64,000 bases of DNA, taken from contig JABTUW010000001.1 in NCBI GenBank assembly GCA_015075185.1, forward strand, positions 1,116,001 to 1,180,000, given 5' to 3'. Below the pieces are notes generated by a model. That model saw only the letters and a program-made list of their open reading frames with translations, was not told where the DNA came from and searched no databases. The position numbers and the translations under genes are program-made. Shown here in pieces: positions 50,668 to 59,219 of the stretch. How positions within the stretch are numbered: the stretch's first letter is position 1; each line of letters starts with the position of its first letter. Origin of the DNA: Anaerolineales bacterium (lineage in GTDB: Bacteria; Chloroflexota; Anaerolineae; 4572-78; J111).

Positions 50668-51897
50668 GTGCTCAAAGCCGGGCAAAATCTGCTGTTGAAC
50701 AAGCGGCTGTGGCATCTGCGCCAGGTGCAGCCGGTCAAAGGACGTCACTGGGATCTCGAAGCGGTGGGGGTATCGGAGGCAGCCCTGGGCCTGACCCGCC
50801 GTATGAGCGCTATCCAATATGGCGACGAGGTGTTCATCCAACAGCGCCAGCGGGACTATTGGCGCGGCCACCTGGGGCAGGATTGGCTGGAAACCGAACG
50901 CGGTCCGGCCCTTAACTGCCGGCCGGCCACCTGGCTCGACCTGCTGGCCGCCCATACCCGCCACCCTGCCAACACCGACATCAAAAACGAGTTTAGCTGG
51001 TCCTACTCGCGGGCGCTGAAGTACCGGCACTGCCCCCGCGCCTACTATTACCACTATTACGCCGCCTGGGAAGGCTGGCAGAATGACGCGCCCGCGCCGG
51101 TGCAGCGAGCCTACCTGCTCAAAAACCTCACCGACCTGCCCCTGTGGACCGGGACGCTGGTTCACGACTCGATCAAATTTGCCCTGGCCCGGCTTAAAGC
51201 GGGCCACCCGCTCGTTGAAGCCGACCTATTCAAACGGATGCAGGCCCGCGCCCAGGCCGATTTTACGGACTCGCACAGCGGGCGCTATCAGCAAAAACCC
51301 AATCAACTGACCGGCTTTCAGGAGCATTACTATCAAACAGGGCTGGCAGCAGTGGAATGGCTGGCCGCCCAGGCTCAGGCCGAGCGTTACTTAGGCACTT
51401 TTCTCAACTCAGCCCTTTACGCCGACTTGCAGCAGCAGCCCCCCGCGTCTTTTTTGACGATAGAGGCGTTACAATCGTTTTCACTGGCCGGAATTAAAAT
51501 CTGGATCCAAATGGACCTGGCCCGGCAGGCAGGGGACACGATTTATGTGTATGATTGGAAAACCGGGCCGGTCGAAGAGACTGAGCTGCGGCAGCAGTTA
51601 GGCATCTATGGCCTGCATTTGCGCCAAACCCGGCCGCCATTGAGTTCAGCTCTCCGGGCGGTGGTTTATCTGTTGGGAGAGGATCGAACGCTTACGTTTG
51701 ATTTGGATGAGCCGTTGCTGCAAGAAACGCAAACCCACATTGAAGCCAGTATAGCTCACCTGCGCGGCCTGCTGCTCGACCCTCAGGCCAACCTGGCCGA
51801 CTTGCGGCGTTTCCCGATGATTGACGATTTAACCGTCTGCCGCTGCTGCCAATTTCGAGAATTATGCGGGCGGGATAAGGAACAGGGTAGCCGGTAG
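50668..51897 (+). CDS. PD-(D/E)XK nuclease, RecB/Cas4-like
   Basis: The 409-residue protein starts at GTG 50668 (CGGAG six bases upstream), not at 50602. It has SWSYSRALKYRHCPRAYYYHYY (first Cys of an iron-sulfur cluster near its start), WTGTLVHDSI (the His of the nuclease), YDWKTGPVEETELRQQL (the D...EXK-type QhXXY block, with Asp and Lys) and CRCCQFRELC with three or four cysteines. These are the features of AddB/Cas4-type iron-sulfur nucleases. No CRISPR or AddAB genes are in the window, so it stands alone. Its role in DNA repair is inferred from family. Confidence 0.85.
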   Translation: MLKAGQNLLLNKRLWHLRQVQPVKGRHWDLEAVGVSEAALGLTRRMSAIQYGDEVFIQQRQRDYWRGHLGQDWLETERGPALNCRPATWLDLLAAHTRHPANTDIKNEFSWSYSRALKYRHCPRAYYYHYYAAWEGWQNDAPAPVQRAYLLKNLTDLPLWTGTLVHDSIKFALARLKAGHPLVEADLFKRMQARAQADFTDSHSGRYQQKPNQLTGFQEHYYQTGLAAVEWLAAQAQAERYLGTFLNSALYADLQQQPPASFLTIEALQSFSLAGIKIWIQMDLARQAGDTIYVYDWKTGPVEETELRQQLGIYGLHLRQTRPPLSSALRAVVYLLGEDRTLTFDLDEPLLQETQTHIEASIAHLRGLLLDPQANLADLRRFPMIDDLTVCRCCQFRELCGRDKEQGSR

Positions 51898-51960
51898 CAG
51901 GTTGCAGCTAACACTCTCTACGCTTCACGCCTCACGCTCCCCGCTCCACGCTCTTCTTCC
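51887..51960. repeat. heptad arrays, unit CTCCACG, forming the end of the next gene
   Basis: CTCTACG, CTTCACG, CCTCACG, CTCCCCG, CTCCACG, CTCTTCT run in steps of seven (about 51916-51957) and encode the last 15 residues of the YesL-like gene on the other strand. A GGTAGCCGGTAGCAGG array precedes it. Confidence 0.85.
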
Positions 51961-52559
51961 TCCCGCTTTTCTTTGGCGACCACGGCTGCTACCAGCCGAT
52001 TGGCGACCACGGCAATAACTGAAAAAGCCCCGAGGAAAAAAATTAGCGGAAAGATGAAGGCGATGGCTAAAATCAAGCCAACAATGATGACCAGGGCAAA
52101 AGTAGCCAGCGGATACCGGCCGATGGTGACCGCGGCATTGCGCAGGGCCAGCTTTAGGCCGGGCCGCTCCAGCCGGGGATAAAAGGGCAGGGCAATTAAT
52201 TGTAAGATCAGCCAGAACAACAGCAGGGCCAGGACCAGCATTTGAGCCAGTCCGGCCCAATCTGCCCCTACCCGGGCGTAAAAATTCAAGTTGATCCAGG
52301 CAAGAACAAATATGGCCAGGTTAATTCCGCCCCACAAATAAGCCTGCCGCCACATCCGGCGGGCGTGCTGCCAAAGCGTGCCAAACCCGATACCTTTGGC
52401 TTCACCCACATCGTAAATAGTAAAAAAGAGGCCAAACGTGACCAGCGGCCAGGGAATGACCAGCAGCAGGCTGATAAACCAGATGATGTTAAAAATCATC
52501 AGGTACAGCATTTCATCCCAAATATCAGCCGCAGAATTTTTGATAATTTTCCAGATCAC
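51918..52559 (-). CDS. DUF624/YesL-like membrane protein
   Basis: The product (about 213 residues) has five to six membrane segments with WDEMLYLMIFNIIWFISLLLVIPWPLV and ARRMWRQAYLWGGI, matching the DUF624 (YesL) family; these accompany sugar transport in Firmicutes but their function is unknown. GTG 52559 is chosen because GGGAGAG lies seven bases upstream; the frame is open to 52589. The last residues (EKREEEERGAGSVRREA) are translated from a heptad repeat, so the natural tail has been replaced or extended. It is separated from the subtilase by a terminator hairpin. Confidence 0.75.
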   Translation of the reverse strand: MIWKIIKNSAADIWDEMLYLMIFNIIWFISLLLVIPWPLVTFGLFFTIYDVGEAKGIGFGTLWQHARRMWRQAYLWGGINLAIFVLAWINLNFYARVGADWAGLAQMLVLALLLFWLILQLIALPFYPRLERPGLKLALRNAAVTIGRYPLATFALVIIVGLILAIAFIFPLIFFLGAFSVIAVVANRLVAAVVAKEKREEEERGAGSVRREA

Positions 52560-52611
52560 AGGTGACGCTCTCCCGCCGAATTGTAACACGGGATCGCCGC
52601 TGGCCCAAATA

Positions 52612-52645
52612 AAAATGGGCGACCGTGCCGCGGGTCACCCATTTT
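52612..52645 (-). terminator. terminator of the subtilase gene
   Basis: AAAATGGGCGACC (52612-52624) and GGGTCACCCATTTT (52632-52645) form an A-start, T-end stem that works in either direction; on the minus strand it ends the subtilase transcript. Confidence 0.75.
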
Positions 52646-52669
52646 CAATGTATCTTACGAGTTTAACAG

Positions 52670-54346
52670 CTACTTATTGTACAACTGCGGGAAATAATAG
52701 GTGTGGACCTGGCGCACGTAAAGCAGTTTAACCTGAGTGCTGGTTGGGCCAAAGGTACTTCCCGAACCTGTGCTGCCTGTCAGGACAAGAGTAGCTGTAT
52801 AGAGTCCATAGTTTCCTGGCGACGGATTGGTAGCCTGTATCTGGACAAACTGGTTTGAAGAAGTGGCTGAGACTATACCAGCAGCCGGCGGGCTTAACGT
52901 GAGCCAGGGTACCGTCGGAGAGATAGCGGCACTCCAACTGATTGTCTCTGGATTGGCGGTAACCACCTGCACATTGTTCACGACCAGAGGCGTATTATCA
53001 CCTATTATCAATAATGGCTGGCTGGGGACAATTTGCAGCGCAATCCGTTCCAGGGCACGCCGGGCATTAATCCGGCCAAAACCAAAGCAAGGATCCCAGC
53101 CACTTTTGCCCACATAACCGGGGTTACTTATGCCACAAGCATCCGAACTTGAGGGAATAAGGTCGTCAGTACTCATCTCAATGATGTTCCGCACCTGGCT
53201 ATTGAGCAGAGTGGGAGCGTATGACCAGAGCAGCGCGGCCAGGCCGGCCACGTGCGGCGTCGCCATCGAGGTGCCGCTCATAGTGGTGTAACCGCCGCCT
53301 CGATAAGTGCTGTAAATAGCATCGCCGGGGGCGGCAACATCCAGGGCAGCGCCATAAGTGGAAAAGGCAGCCCGCCGGTCATCCCCATCGGTTGCCCCGA
53401 CCGCGATGACCCCACTGATCGCCGCCGGGCATAACACAGGGGTTGAATAATTGTTGCCGGAAGCGGCGACCAGCACCACTCCCTTGCTCAGTGCGTAATT
53501 AACCGCTGTTTCGACATTCGGCCAACCTGAACCGCACCCCCCCCCTAAGCTCATATTGATGACTTTCGCCCCATTGTCAGCCGCATCCTCAATGGCCTGG
53601 GCCAAATCAAAGGTGCTGCCATTACCAAAGGCATCAAGCACCTTGAGCGGCATAATCCTGGCCCCCCAGCTCACGCCGGCTATGCCAATGCCGTTGTTAC
53701 TGCTAGCCGCAGCAATCCCGGCAACGTGAGTGCCGTGACCGTAGTCGTCGTCAGCGCTGCTATCGTCGTTAACATAATCATAGCCGCCGACAATCTTCGC
53801 TTGCAGGTCGGGATGATCCAGGTCAACGCCAGAGTCAATCACGGCAATAGTGATGCTGTTTCCGCCCGTATGCAGGTCCCATGCTTCCGGCGCATCAATA
53901 TCATGATCCAGAAAATGCTTCAGCGACCACTGGCTGCTGTAGAGGGGGTCGTTAGGATCGCCCAAAGCCCGGATCTCGTAGTTGTAGGTCGCATAAGCCA
54001 CGTCGCCGCGGGCCAGTAACTCGGCAATGGTTTGCGCCTCCTGGCCTGGCTGGACCTGCACCCGGACCATCCCCAAATTAGGCGAAACCTCCAGGGGCTG
54101 CAAGCCCTCGGCCCGGAGCGAGTTCTGCGCGCCCAGCCGGCCCACGTTTGGTTGAAATTTAACCAAAACCTCGCCGGGGATAATCTTTGGCTGGGTGCCT
54201 GGCGAGGGTGGCTGCGAAGGCGGGCTTTGGGCTAAGCCAGGGGTGATGGCCAGGGCAGCTATCAACAACCCCAGGCCAATTATGAGTAAAGCTTTATAAG
54301 ATAAAAATTTAGTACACATAGACTTACTCGATCTGGATTCTTCCAT
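52670..54346 (-). CDS. secreted subtilisin-family (S8) serine protease
   Basis: The 558-residue protein has a signal peptide (about 13-40), a propeptide (about 45-115, GEVLVKFQPNV...LLARGDVAYATYNYE), and a thermitase-like S8 catalytic domain: Asp in IAVIDSGVDLDHPD (about 170), His in YGHGTHVAGI (about 206) and Ser in GTSMATPHVAG (about 358). All are intact. The final domain (about 440-555) is BACON-like and beta-rich with repeated TATLVLTGSTGSGSTFG-type strands. It is extracellular and probably self-matured. The gene is the last one of its transcript, ended by the hairpin at 52612-52645; the uncharacterised secreted gene lies upstream. Confidence 0.93.
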   Translation of the reverse strand: MEESRSSKSMCTKFLSYKALLIIGLGLLIAALAITPGLAQSPPSQPPSPGTQPKIIPGEVLVKFQPNVGRLGAQNSLRAEGLQPLEVSPNLGMVRVQVQPGQEAQTIAELLARGDVAYATYNYEIRALGDPNDPLYSSQWSLKHFLDHDIDAPEAWDLHTGGNSITIAVIDSGVDLDHPDLQAKIVGGYDYVNDDSSADDDYGHGTHVAGIAAASSNNGIGIAGVSWGARIMPLKVLDAFGNGSTFDLAQAIEDAADNGAKVINMSLGGGCGSGWPNVETAVNYALSKGVVLVAASGNNYSTPVLCPAAISGVIAVGATDGDDRRAAFSTYGAALDVAAPGDAIYSTYRGGGYTTMSGTSMATPHVAGLAALLWSYAPTLLNSQVRNIIEMSTDDLIPSSSDACGISNPGYVGKSGWDPCFGFGRINARRALERIALQIVPSQPLLIIGDNTPLVVNNVQVVTANPETISWSAAISPTVPWLTLSPPAAGIVSATSSNQFVQIQATNPSPGNYGLYTATLVLTGSTGSGSTFGPTSTQVKLLYVRQVHTYYFPQLYNK

Positions 54347-54358
54347 CCTAACCTGGAC

Positions 54359-55600
54359 CTACCTGGGCGAACCGGCTTCAAAGTTATTGGGATTCAAAAC
54401 GGTGGGCCGAGGAGCTTTGATGATTGGAGCCGAACTCACGCCATAACCTTGGTTACCGTTCCCATCCTGAACCACCACACAGACATAATAAACTTTACCG
54501 ATAGCGTAAGCGCCCGAGGACAAATTCCAGACAAAGGTTTGGTTGAATGGGCCAACAGTACCCGAACCAAACCCACTACCAGGTTTGCTTTTCCCGATCA
54601 GGGGTAAATACACCTTATTTTGAGAGGGTATTCCACCAACAGTGATACTGTTGCTGCCAATCAATGTCCAGTGGGTAGCCAGATTGGCCGCATTACACTC
54701 CGGCGACTCCGCCGGCCTCAAAATCTCGTCTCGCCGTTGATAGTACAGATTTGACGTAAGCTGGCCGCCGTCGGGGTCACTCACGTTCCATCTGATCTCG
54801 TAATTGTATTCAGGGTATTTGGCGACAATATTGCCGGTCAAGTAAACATAGTCCAGATAGAAATAATTAGGCGAGTCGCCCGAAGGAGCACAGGTACTGT
54901 CGCACCAGTTTTCGTGCGGCCAAAAGCCAAATGCTTCTACTCTGGCTCCTGGCTGTCCCCAATCCCAGGGATGAGGCGAGCCAGGCCCGTTGACAGTGGG
55001 TTGAGCCAGGTCAATAAAAAACGTACACCACCCGCCATAAGCCGTGCCAAAAGGAGGGCACTCCAGCCGCTGCGGCCGTGAATAGCGGCGAAAGGGGAAG
55101 GCCTCGACTTGCCAATTAGAACCCCACTGCGAGGTATAAAGCAGACGAGCATTGGTCAGTTGAATCCCGGCCTCGTCGGGTTGATGAGGCGCCAGATAGA
55201 GACGGTAGATAAGATAACGGTAAATGTGGCTGGGAATGCTAACCTGCGAATTGATATAGAAAGCGGAAGCCAGGTCACTGCCTTTGGGGGTGACACCTCG
55301 TAACACAAAACCGGAACCTCCAGGGGGCACACCGGGGGCTGTCGCCGACCAGAGCGTATACTGCACCTTACGATTCTTGGCATCGGGCTGAGTCCAGGCG
55401 ACGTCATTCAGACTGTTCATGTCCCACACATTGCCCAGGGCAGCGCCGGCATCCCCAAACTCGTTTGAGGGTGCGACCACATTCGTCGCCGGATCAGCCG
55501 CGAAGACCACCGCCCCGGCCCACCAATCCAAACCGATAACGGCCAGAACCAAGACGCGGATTAACTTAAATAAACTTACCTGAAAAAAAGTTCGGTTCAC
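54359..55600 (-). CDS. secreted protein of unknown function
   Basis: From the GTG at 55600 the protein has about 413 residues with a signal peptide (LIRVLVLAVIGLDWWAGAVVFAAD, cut about residue 32). The mature part is beta-rich with aromatic segments such as WDWGQPGARVEAFGFWPHENWC and a conserved-looking HENWCDSTCAPSGD cysteine pair, and may be a carbohydrate-binding or adhesion-type domain. I do not recognise the family. The open frame reaches 55738, but its first 46 residues lack a signal; a TTG 12 bases upstream is another possible start. It lies 12 bases upstream of the subtilase gene in the same direction and likely forms an operon with it. Confidence 0.65.
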   Translation of the reverse strand: MNRTFFQVSLFKLIRVLVLAVIGLDWWAGAVVFAADPATNVVAPSNEFGDAGAALGNVWDMNSLNDVAWTQPDAKNRKVQYTLWSATAPGVPPGGSGFVLRGVTPKGSDLASAFYINSQVSIPSHIYRYLIYRLYLAPHQPDEAGIQLTNARLLYTSQWGSNWQVEAFPFRRYSRPQRLECPPFGTAYGGWCTFFIDLAQPTVNGPGSPHPWDWGQPGARVEAFGFWPHENWCDSTCAPSGDSPNYFYLDYVYLTGNIVAKYPEYNYEIRWNVSDPDGGQLTSNLYYQRRDEILRPAESPECNAANLATHWTLIGSNSITVGGIPSQNKVYLPLIGKSKPGSGFGSGTVGPFNQTFVWNLSSGAYAIGKVYYVCVVVQDGNGNQGYGVSSAPIIKAPRPTVLNPNNFEAGSPR

Positions 55601-55846
55601 CCTTCCAACCAACCTCTCCTTTTTCACTTTGAGATGGGGATAATCATTTAGCCAACTACTACTATAACTGATTTTAGCACAAGTGCTTGACCCAACGCAA
55701 CGGGACAAAGAGGCCAACCAAATTGAATCTGACCTCAAATTACGCCACGTTTAATTATGCCACCAGTTCTATTATGAGAGTCTTTTAGGGGGGAAAAAAG
55801 TTGCGAGGTTATCTTAAAAATCACATTTTTTAAGGTGGCTCAATCT

Positions 55847-57118
55847 TCACGGCTTTTCCGGCAAGCGGTAGACTGCCGGTTTCAGCCTGGAAGCTGGCAG
55901 GGGTTCACCGGCCAACAGCGCGCGATAGACCGACTCAATCTGCTCTCCGGCTCGTCGCCAGGAAAAGTGGCGTATGACCCGTTGCCGCAAATAACTGCCC
56001 AGGTGCGCGCGTTCGGCAGCAGATAAATCGAGCGCCCGGTTAAGCGCTGCTGCCAGCGCCTCGCTGCTGGTGTCGGCGGCATAAATGCCCCCATCGCCGA
56101 GAAATTCCCGGCTGACCGGCAGATTAAAAGTGACAGTCGGCAAGGCCATCGCCATATAATTAAGAATTTTGCCGCTGCCCTCCGTGGCCGAAATTTTAGG
56201 GGCGGTAGCAATATCGCCCAAGGCCAGGTAACGCGGCGCTTCATCGTACATGATTTTGTTGGTAAAGGTAACCTGCTCGGCCAGTCCCAAATCGTGAGCT
56301 TTGGCCCGGTAGTGCTCTACCCCCGGATAGCCCATCAGCAGCAGATGAAAGTCATCACGCGCCTGTCGGAGCTGCGCCAGGGCCTCCAGCAGTTTATCCG
56401 TGCCCTGGTAAGAAGCTAGAACGCCCAGGTAGACGATTATTTTTTTACCGGAAGGCAGGCCGAGCTGCTCTTTTAACTGCTGCTTCTCGGCGATAGAGAA
56501 GCGATCGGAGCAAAATGTATCGGCATTGACACAGTCAGGGGTAGGATTAATCCTAGCTGCGGGCACACCAAATTCTGTCGCCAGCAAATTGGCGGCATGG
56601 GTCGAGCTGGTCAGGATAACATCGGCGGCGTCATCAATGCGGCGTTCCAGCCAGGATAAAAATTTATAAAAGGGGCTGTTGGCTCTCAGAAAATTGTGGT
56701 CAAGCATCTCGGCGGTCAGGCTGCCTTGAAAGTCGAACACCAACGGGGCGCCGGTCATTTTGCTCAACACCCAGCCGATCAAGCCGCCTTCATGCAGATG
56801 GGCGTGGATAATATCCGGCTTGCGCTGGATGACGTGTTTCAGCGACATGGCCGCCAGCAGTACATCCAGGTAAATTTTGTGACGGGAGGAGCCGACGATG
56901 ACCCGATAATTAAAGGGGACCCCCCAGCAGCGATGCACCCGGACACCGGGAATGTCCCGGCCATTGGGATAGGCCAAAATAGTGACCTGATGCCCCAGGG
57001 CTTGCAGCGTCACTGTTTCTTCCAGAATCCGCACGTGCGCCCCATAGTCGGCAAAGAACATGGTGGGGGAGAGCATGAGGATATCTAGACTTTTAGACGC
57101 GGGGTTTGGTTCGTGCAA
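55847..57118 (-). CDS. GT4-family glycosyltransferase
   Basis: The 423-residue protein has two Rossmann-like GT-B domains. ILMLSPTMFFADYGAHVRIL is the N-terminal loop, HAHLHEGGLIGW the mid segment, and KIIVYLGVLASYQGTDKLLEAL, GSGKILNYMAMALPTVTF the donor-binding C-terminal region with an EGSGK motif (the E-x7-E analogue). It would transfer a nucleotide-sugar residue to a polysaccharide or lipid. No glycan cluster is next to it. The final residues are Pro-rich. It is monocistronic. Confidence 0.9.
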   Translation of the reverse strand: MHEPNPASKSLDILMLSPTMFFADYGAHVRILEETVTLQALGHQVTILAYPNGRDIPGVRVHRCWGVPFNYRVIVGSSRHKIYLDVLLAAMSLKHVIQRKPDIIHAHLHEGGLIGWVLSKMTGAPLVFDFQGSLTAEMLDHNFLRANSPFYKFLSWLERRIDDAADVILTSSTHAANLLATEFGVPAARINPTPDCVNADTFCSDRFSIAEKQQLKEQLGLPSGKKIIVYLGVLASYQGTDKLLEALAQLRQARDDFHLLLMGYPGVEHYRAKAHDLGLAEQVTFTNKIMYDEAPRYLALGDIATAPKISATEGSGKILNYMAMALPTVTFNLPVSREFLGDGGIYAADTSSEALAAALNRALDLSAAERAHLGSYLRQRVIRHFSWRRAGEQIESVYRALLAGEPLPASRLKPAVYRLPEKP

Positions 57119-57215
57119 AGTATCACTTGCCTCTTCTGGTTCCGATTTTACTCCAGGCCGGAAGGAATGGCAAGAACGTGGGGAACGTGAGGCGAGGAGG
57201 GTGAAGTGTAAATCA

Positions 57216-57545
57216 TTACGTTTTACGTTTCAGGCTCATACTATCTGGTTTGCTGGAAACTGTGCCTTCTTCAATGAGCTTGAGCTTGTCTCCCCGTGAC
57301 ATGCGCTTGATTTGAAGCTCACGTTTCAAGGCGGTGCGGCGATCCGGCAGTTCTTCCAGATAAACCAAGCGCACTGGCCCGCGCTGTTGGGTATACCTGG
57401 CCCCCCGCCCGGCGTTGTGCGCCTTGAGCCGCCGCGCTACGTCCGTCGTCCAGCCGGTGTAGAGAGTCTGGTCGGCGCACTCGACCATATACACATAGAC
57501 CACCGACGGCCGACGGCTGACCGCTGGCTGTTCATCAATGACCAT
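57216..57545 (-). CDS. GIY-YIG domain endonuclease-like protein
   Basis: The 109-residue protein has the GIY-YIG core: YVYMVECADQTLYTGWTTDV (the two Tyr-containing strands), LKAHNAGRGARYTQQRGPV, and YLEELPDRRTALKRELQIKR with Arg and Glu of the active site. It matches the UPF0213/YhbQ type. These may be nuclease-like in repair. The first 15 residues (MVIDEQPAVSRRPSV) are encoded by a heptad repeat; the real start may be the GTG at 57503. The C-terminus also ends near a GTTTTACGTTTCA repeat. Confidence 0.88.
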   Translation of the reverse strand: MVIDEQPAVSRRPSVVYVYMVECADQTLYTGWTTDVARRLKAHNAGRGARYTQQRGPVRLVYLEELPDRRTALKRELQIKRMSRGDKLKLIEEGTVSSKPDSMSLKRKT

Positions 57546-57580
57546 TATTTATTGACAATTAACCATTGACAATTATTTCC
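57499..57580. repeat. heptad arrays, units CCGACGG and TTGACAA
   Basis: CCGACGG, CCGACGG, CTGACCG, CTGGCTG (57503-57530) followed by TTGACAA, TTAACCA, TTGACAA (57553-57573), all in steps of seven. The two arrays are of different unit. Confidence 0.8.
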
Positions 57581-58559
57581 CCTTGCTCCCCTGCTTTCTC
57601 CCCCCTCCGCCAAAACCAATCAACTGCTTCATCAAGCCGGGCCGTTCAATCGGGGTAGGGGCCAATTCGGGATCGTCAAAGTCACCCCGCTGGTAATCTA
57701 CCAGCCAGTTATGCCGCTCGACGATAGCCTGATCCAGTTTCTGGGCCAGGATCTCAGCCGAAGGTTCGCCTTCAGCCAGCAGCGCCCGCAGTTGCTGCAA
57801 CTGGGCCTGATAACTATCGAGCCAGTGGAGCAGCGTTTCGCGCTGTCCCAGCAGGCTGTCTTTCAACGAGTCCGGGTCGCCGCTGGCGCCGGCCGAGGTC
57901 TGCTCAAACAGGCTGCCGGCCAGCTTGCGCATCTCGCGCCAGGAAGGCTGGCTGACGACCGTCTGCAGCAAGGTCACACTAAGGATACTGGGCAGGGTAT
58001 CTACCGCCGCGGCCAGACCGTCGTGTTCCGGCGCATCCAAAAAGAACGGCTTGGCTCCCAGTATGCTGACAACACTCACCATAAGCTGAACCGCCGTTTC
58101 ATCGGCCGCTGGAGCCGGGGTAAGGCAGTAAAGCCGGTTGTGGAACAGGCTAGCGGAAGCATGCCCCTGGCCAGGCCCCGCCGCATGGACCAGTGGGTCG
58201 CCCCCAATAAAGTGAACATGCCCCGGCAGCAGCTCCGTGGCCCAGGCCAGCACCGAACCCTTGCTGCGGGCGGTATCGCTAACTACGGCCCCGGCTTTGA
58301 GATAAGGAGCAATGACTTGCAGCGTAGGCCGGATGCCGCTCAAGGGGATAGCCAGCACAATCAAATCGGCCGGCTCGCAGGCGTTGATCAAATTCCATTC
58401 GGCTTTATCAAATGCACCCAATTTGACCGCTGCTTTGGCCTGTTCATTGTCTTTGTCATGCACCAGCAGCCGGGGCGCGTCTTTAGTCTGCTTAAGAGCC
58501 AATCCTATGGAGGCGCCAATCACCCCCGCGCCGATAACAGTCACCGTAAAGTCACTCAT
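57573..58559 (-). CDS. prephenate dehydrogenase-like protein
   Basis: The 328-residue protein begins with an NAD(P)-binding Rossmann motif VTVIGAGVIGASIGLALKQ, then the TyrA-type second motif LIVLAIPLSGIRPTLQ, VVSDTARSKGSVLAWA, and HFIGGDPLVHAAGPGQGHASA. The C-terminal helical dimerisation domain includes DAPEHDGLAAAVDTLPSI, which matches TyrA. Prephenate to 4-hydroxyphenylpyruvate in tyrosine synthesis is the likely reaction, although the related arogenate dehydrogenase cannot be excluded. It has no ACT domain. The tail QLIGFGGGGRKQGSKGK is Gly/Lys-rich. The gene is isolated from other aromatic genes. Confidence 0.86.
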   Translation of the reverse strand: MSDFTVTVIGAGVIGASIGLALKQTKDAPRLLVHDKDNEQAKAAVKLGAFDKAEWNLINACEPADLIVLAIPLSGIRPTLQVIAPYLKAGAVVSDTARSKGSVLAWATELLPGHVHFIGGDPLVHAAGPGQGHASASLFHNRLYCLTPAPAADETAVQLMVSVVSILGAKPFFLDAPEHDGLAAAVDTLPSILSVTLLQTVVSQPSWREMRKLAGSLFEQTSAGASGDPDSLKDSLLGQRETLLHWLDSYQAQLQQLRALLAEGEPSAEILAQKLDQAIVERHNWLVDYQRGDFDDPELAPTPIERPGLMKQLIGFGGGGRKQGSKGK

Positions 58560-58567
58560 ATAAACCT

Positions 58568-58632
58568 CGTAGTAGGGAGTAAGAAGTAAGGAGTAGAGAG
58601 TAGGGAAGAGCCTTACTTCCTACTCCTTATTG
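58568..58632. repeat. heptad inverted repeat, unit AGTAAGG/CCTTACT
   Basis: AGTAGGG, AGTAAGA, AGTAAGG, AGTAGAG, AGTAGGG on the left and CCTTACTTCCTACTCCTTATT on the right. Confidence 0.88.
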
Positions 58633-58634
58633 CC

Positions 58635-59210
58635 TCAATTCAAATCATCAGCCCATTGCAGGGCAGCCAGTAATTTTTCTTCTGCGCCGGCCGGCTGGCC
58701 GGTGAGCGTCTCTTGATGACGGGCAATCAGCCGGACGGCCAGCGGGTCGCAGCCAGCTTCCTCGGCCCAGGCAGCCCCAATAGCCGGATGGTGAGCATGG
58801 ATGATAAAAGGATGAAGGATGACTCGCCGCTCGCCATTCGCTATCTGCCATTCGCCGACTCGCTCCAGCGCTGCCGGCCAGAACGCCTTGAGCAGCACAA
58901 TCGCCACGCGATGGATAATCGGTTGGCCCAAACTCTTGGCCACATCGTGCAGCAGCGCTGCTTGCAGCAGCGCCGGCTGGTCATAACCCGCCTGCTGCAG
59001 GGTGCGCGCTACTGCCAAAGCGTGACGCCGGTCATTGGGTGACATCCGAACGAAAAGCCGCTGCTGGTCCGGAGTGATCAGGATAGAAGTAACTAGAACC
59101 TCGTCGGCAGGAGTGAGACCACGACCCGGCAGGAGTACCGCCTTAACTGCTGCAAAGAATTGGCTGGCGCGATAAAGGGCCGAGTGAGCTGTTTTTGAAG
59201 AAGCTGACAT
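58635..59210 (-). CDS. HD-domain phosphohydrolase-like protein with in-frame insert
   Basis: The 191-residue protein has an HD-domain pattern: H in RRHALAVARTLQQ, the LLHDVAKSLG metal motif (HD), and a distal AHHPAIGA. Residues of about 117-134 (GEWQIANGERRVILHPF) are encoded by a heptad repeat at about 58797-58857, between the HD motif and the HH motif, so the fold may be altered. The family acts on nucleotides or cyclic phosphates; the substrate is unknown. The start is ATG 59210. It lies ten bases downstream of the M50 protease gene in the same direction. Confidence 0.8.
   Translation of the reverse strand: MSASSKTAHSALYRASQFFAAVKAVLLPGRGLTPADEVLVTSILITPDQQRLFVRMSPNDRRHALAVARTLQQAGYDQPALLQAALLHDVAKSLGQPIIHRVAIVLLKAFWPAALERVGEWQIANGERRVILHPFIIHAHHPAIGAAWAEEAGCDPLAVRLIARHQETLTGQPAGAEEKLLAALQWADDLN
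58797..58857 (-). repeat. heptad repeat inserted in frame in the HD-domain gene
   Basis: TCGCCGC, TCGCCAT, TCGCTAT, CTGCCAT, TCGCCGA-like units of seven (58831-58862) and a GGATGATAAAAGGATGAAGGATGA arm to the left, read as GEWQIANGERR and VILHPFII. Confidence 0.75.
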
Positions 59211-59219
59211 TCCTGCACG

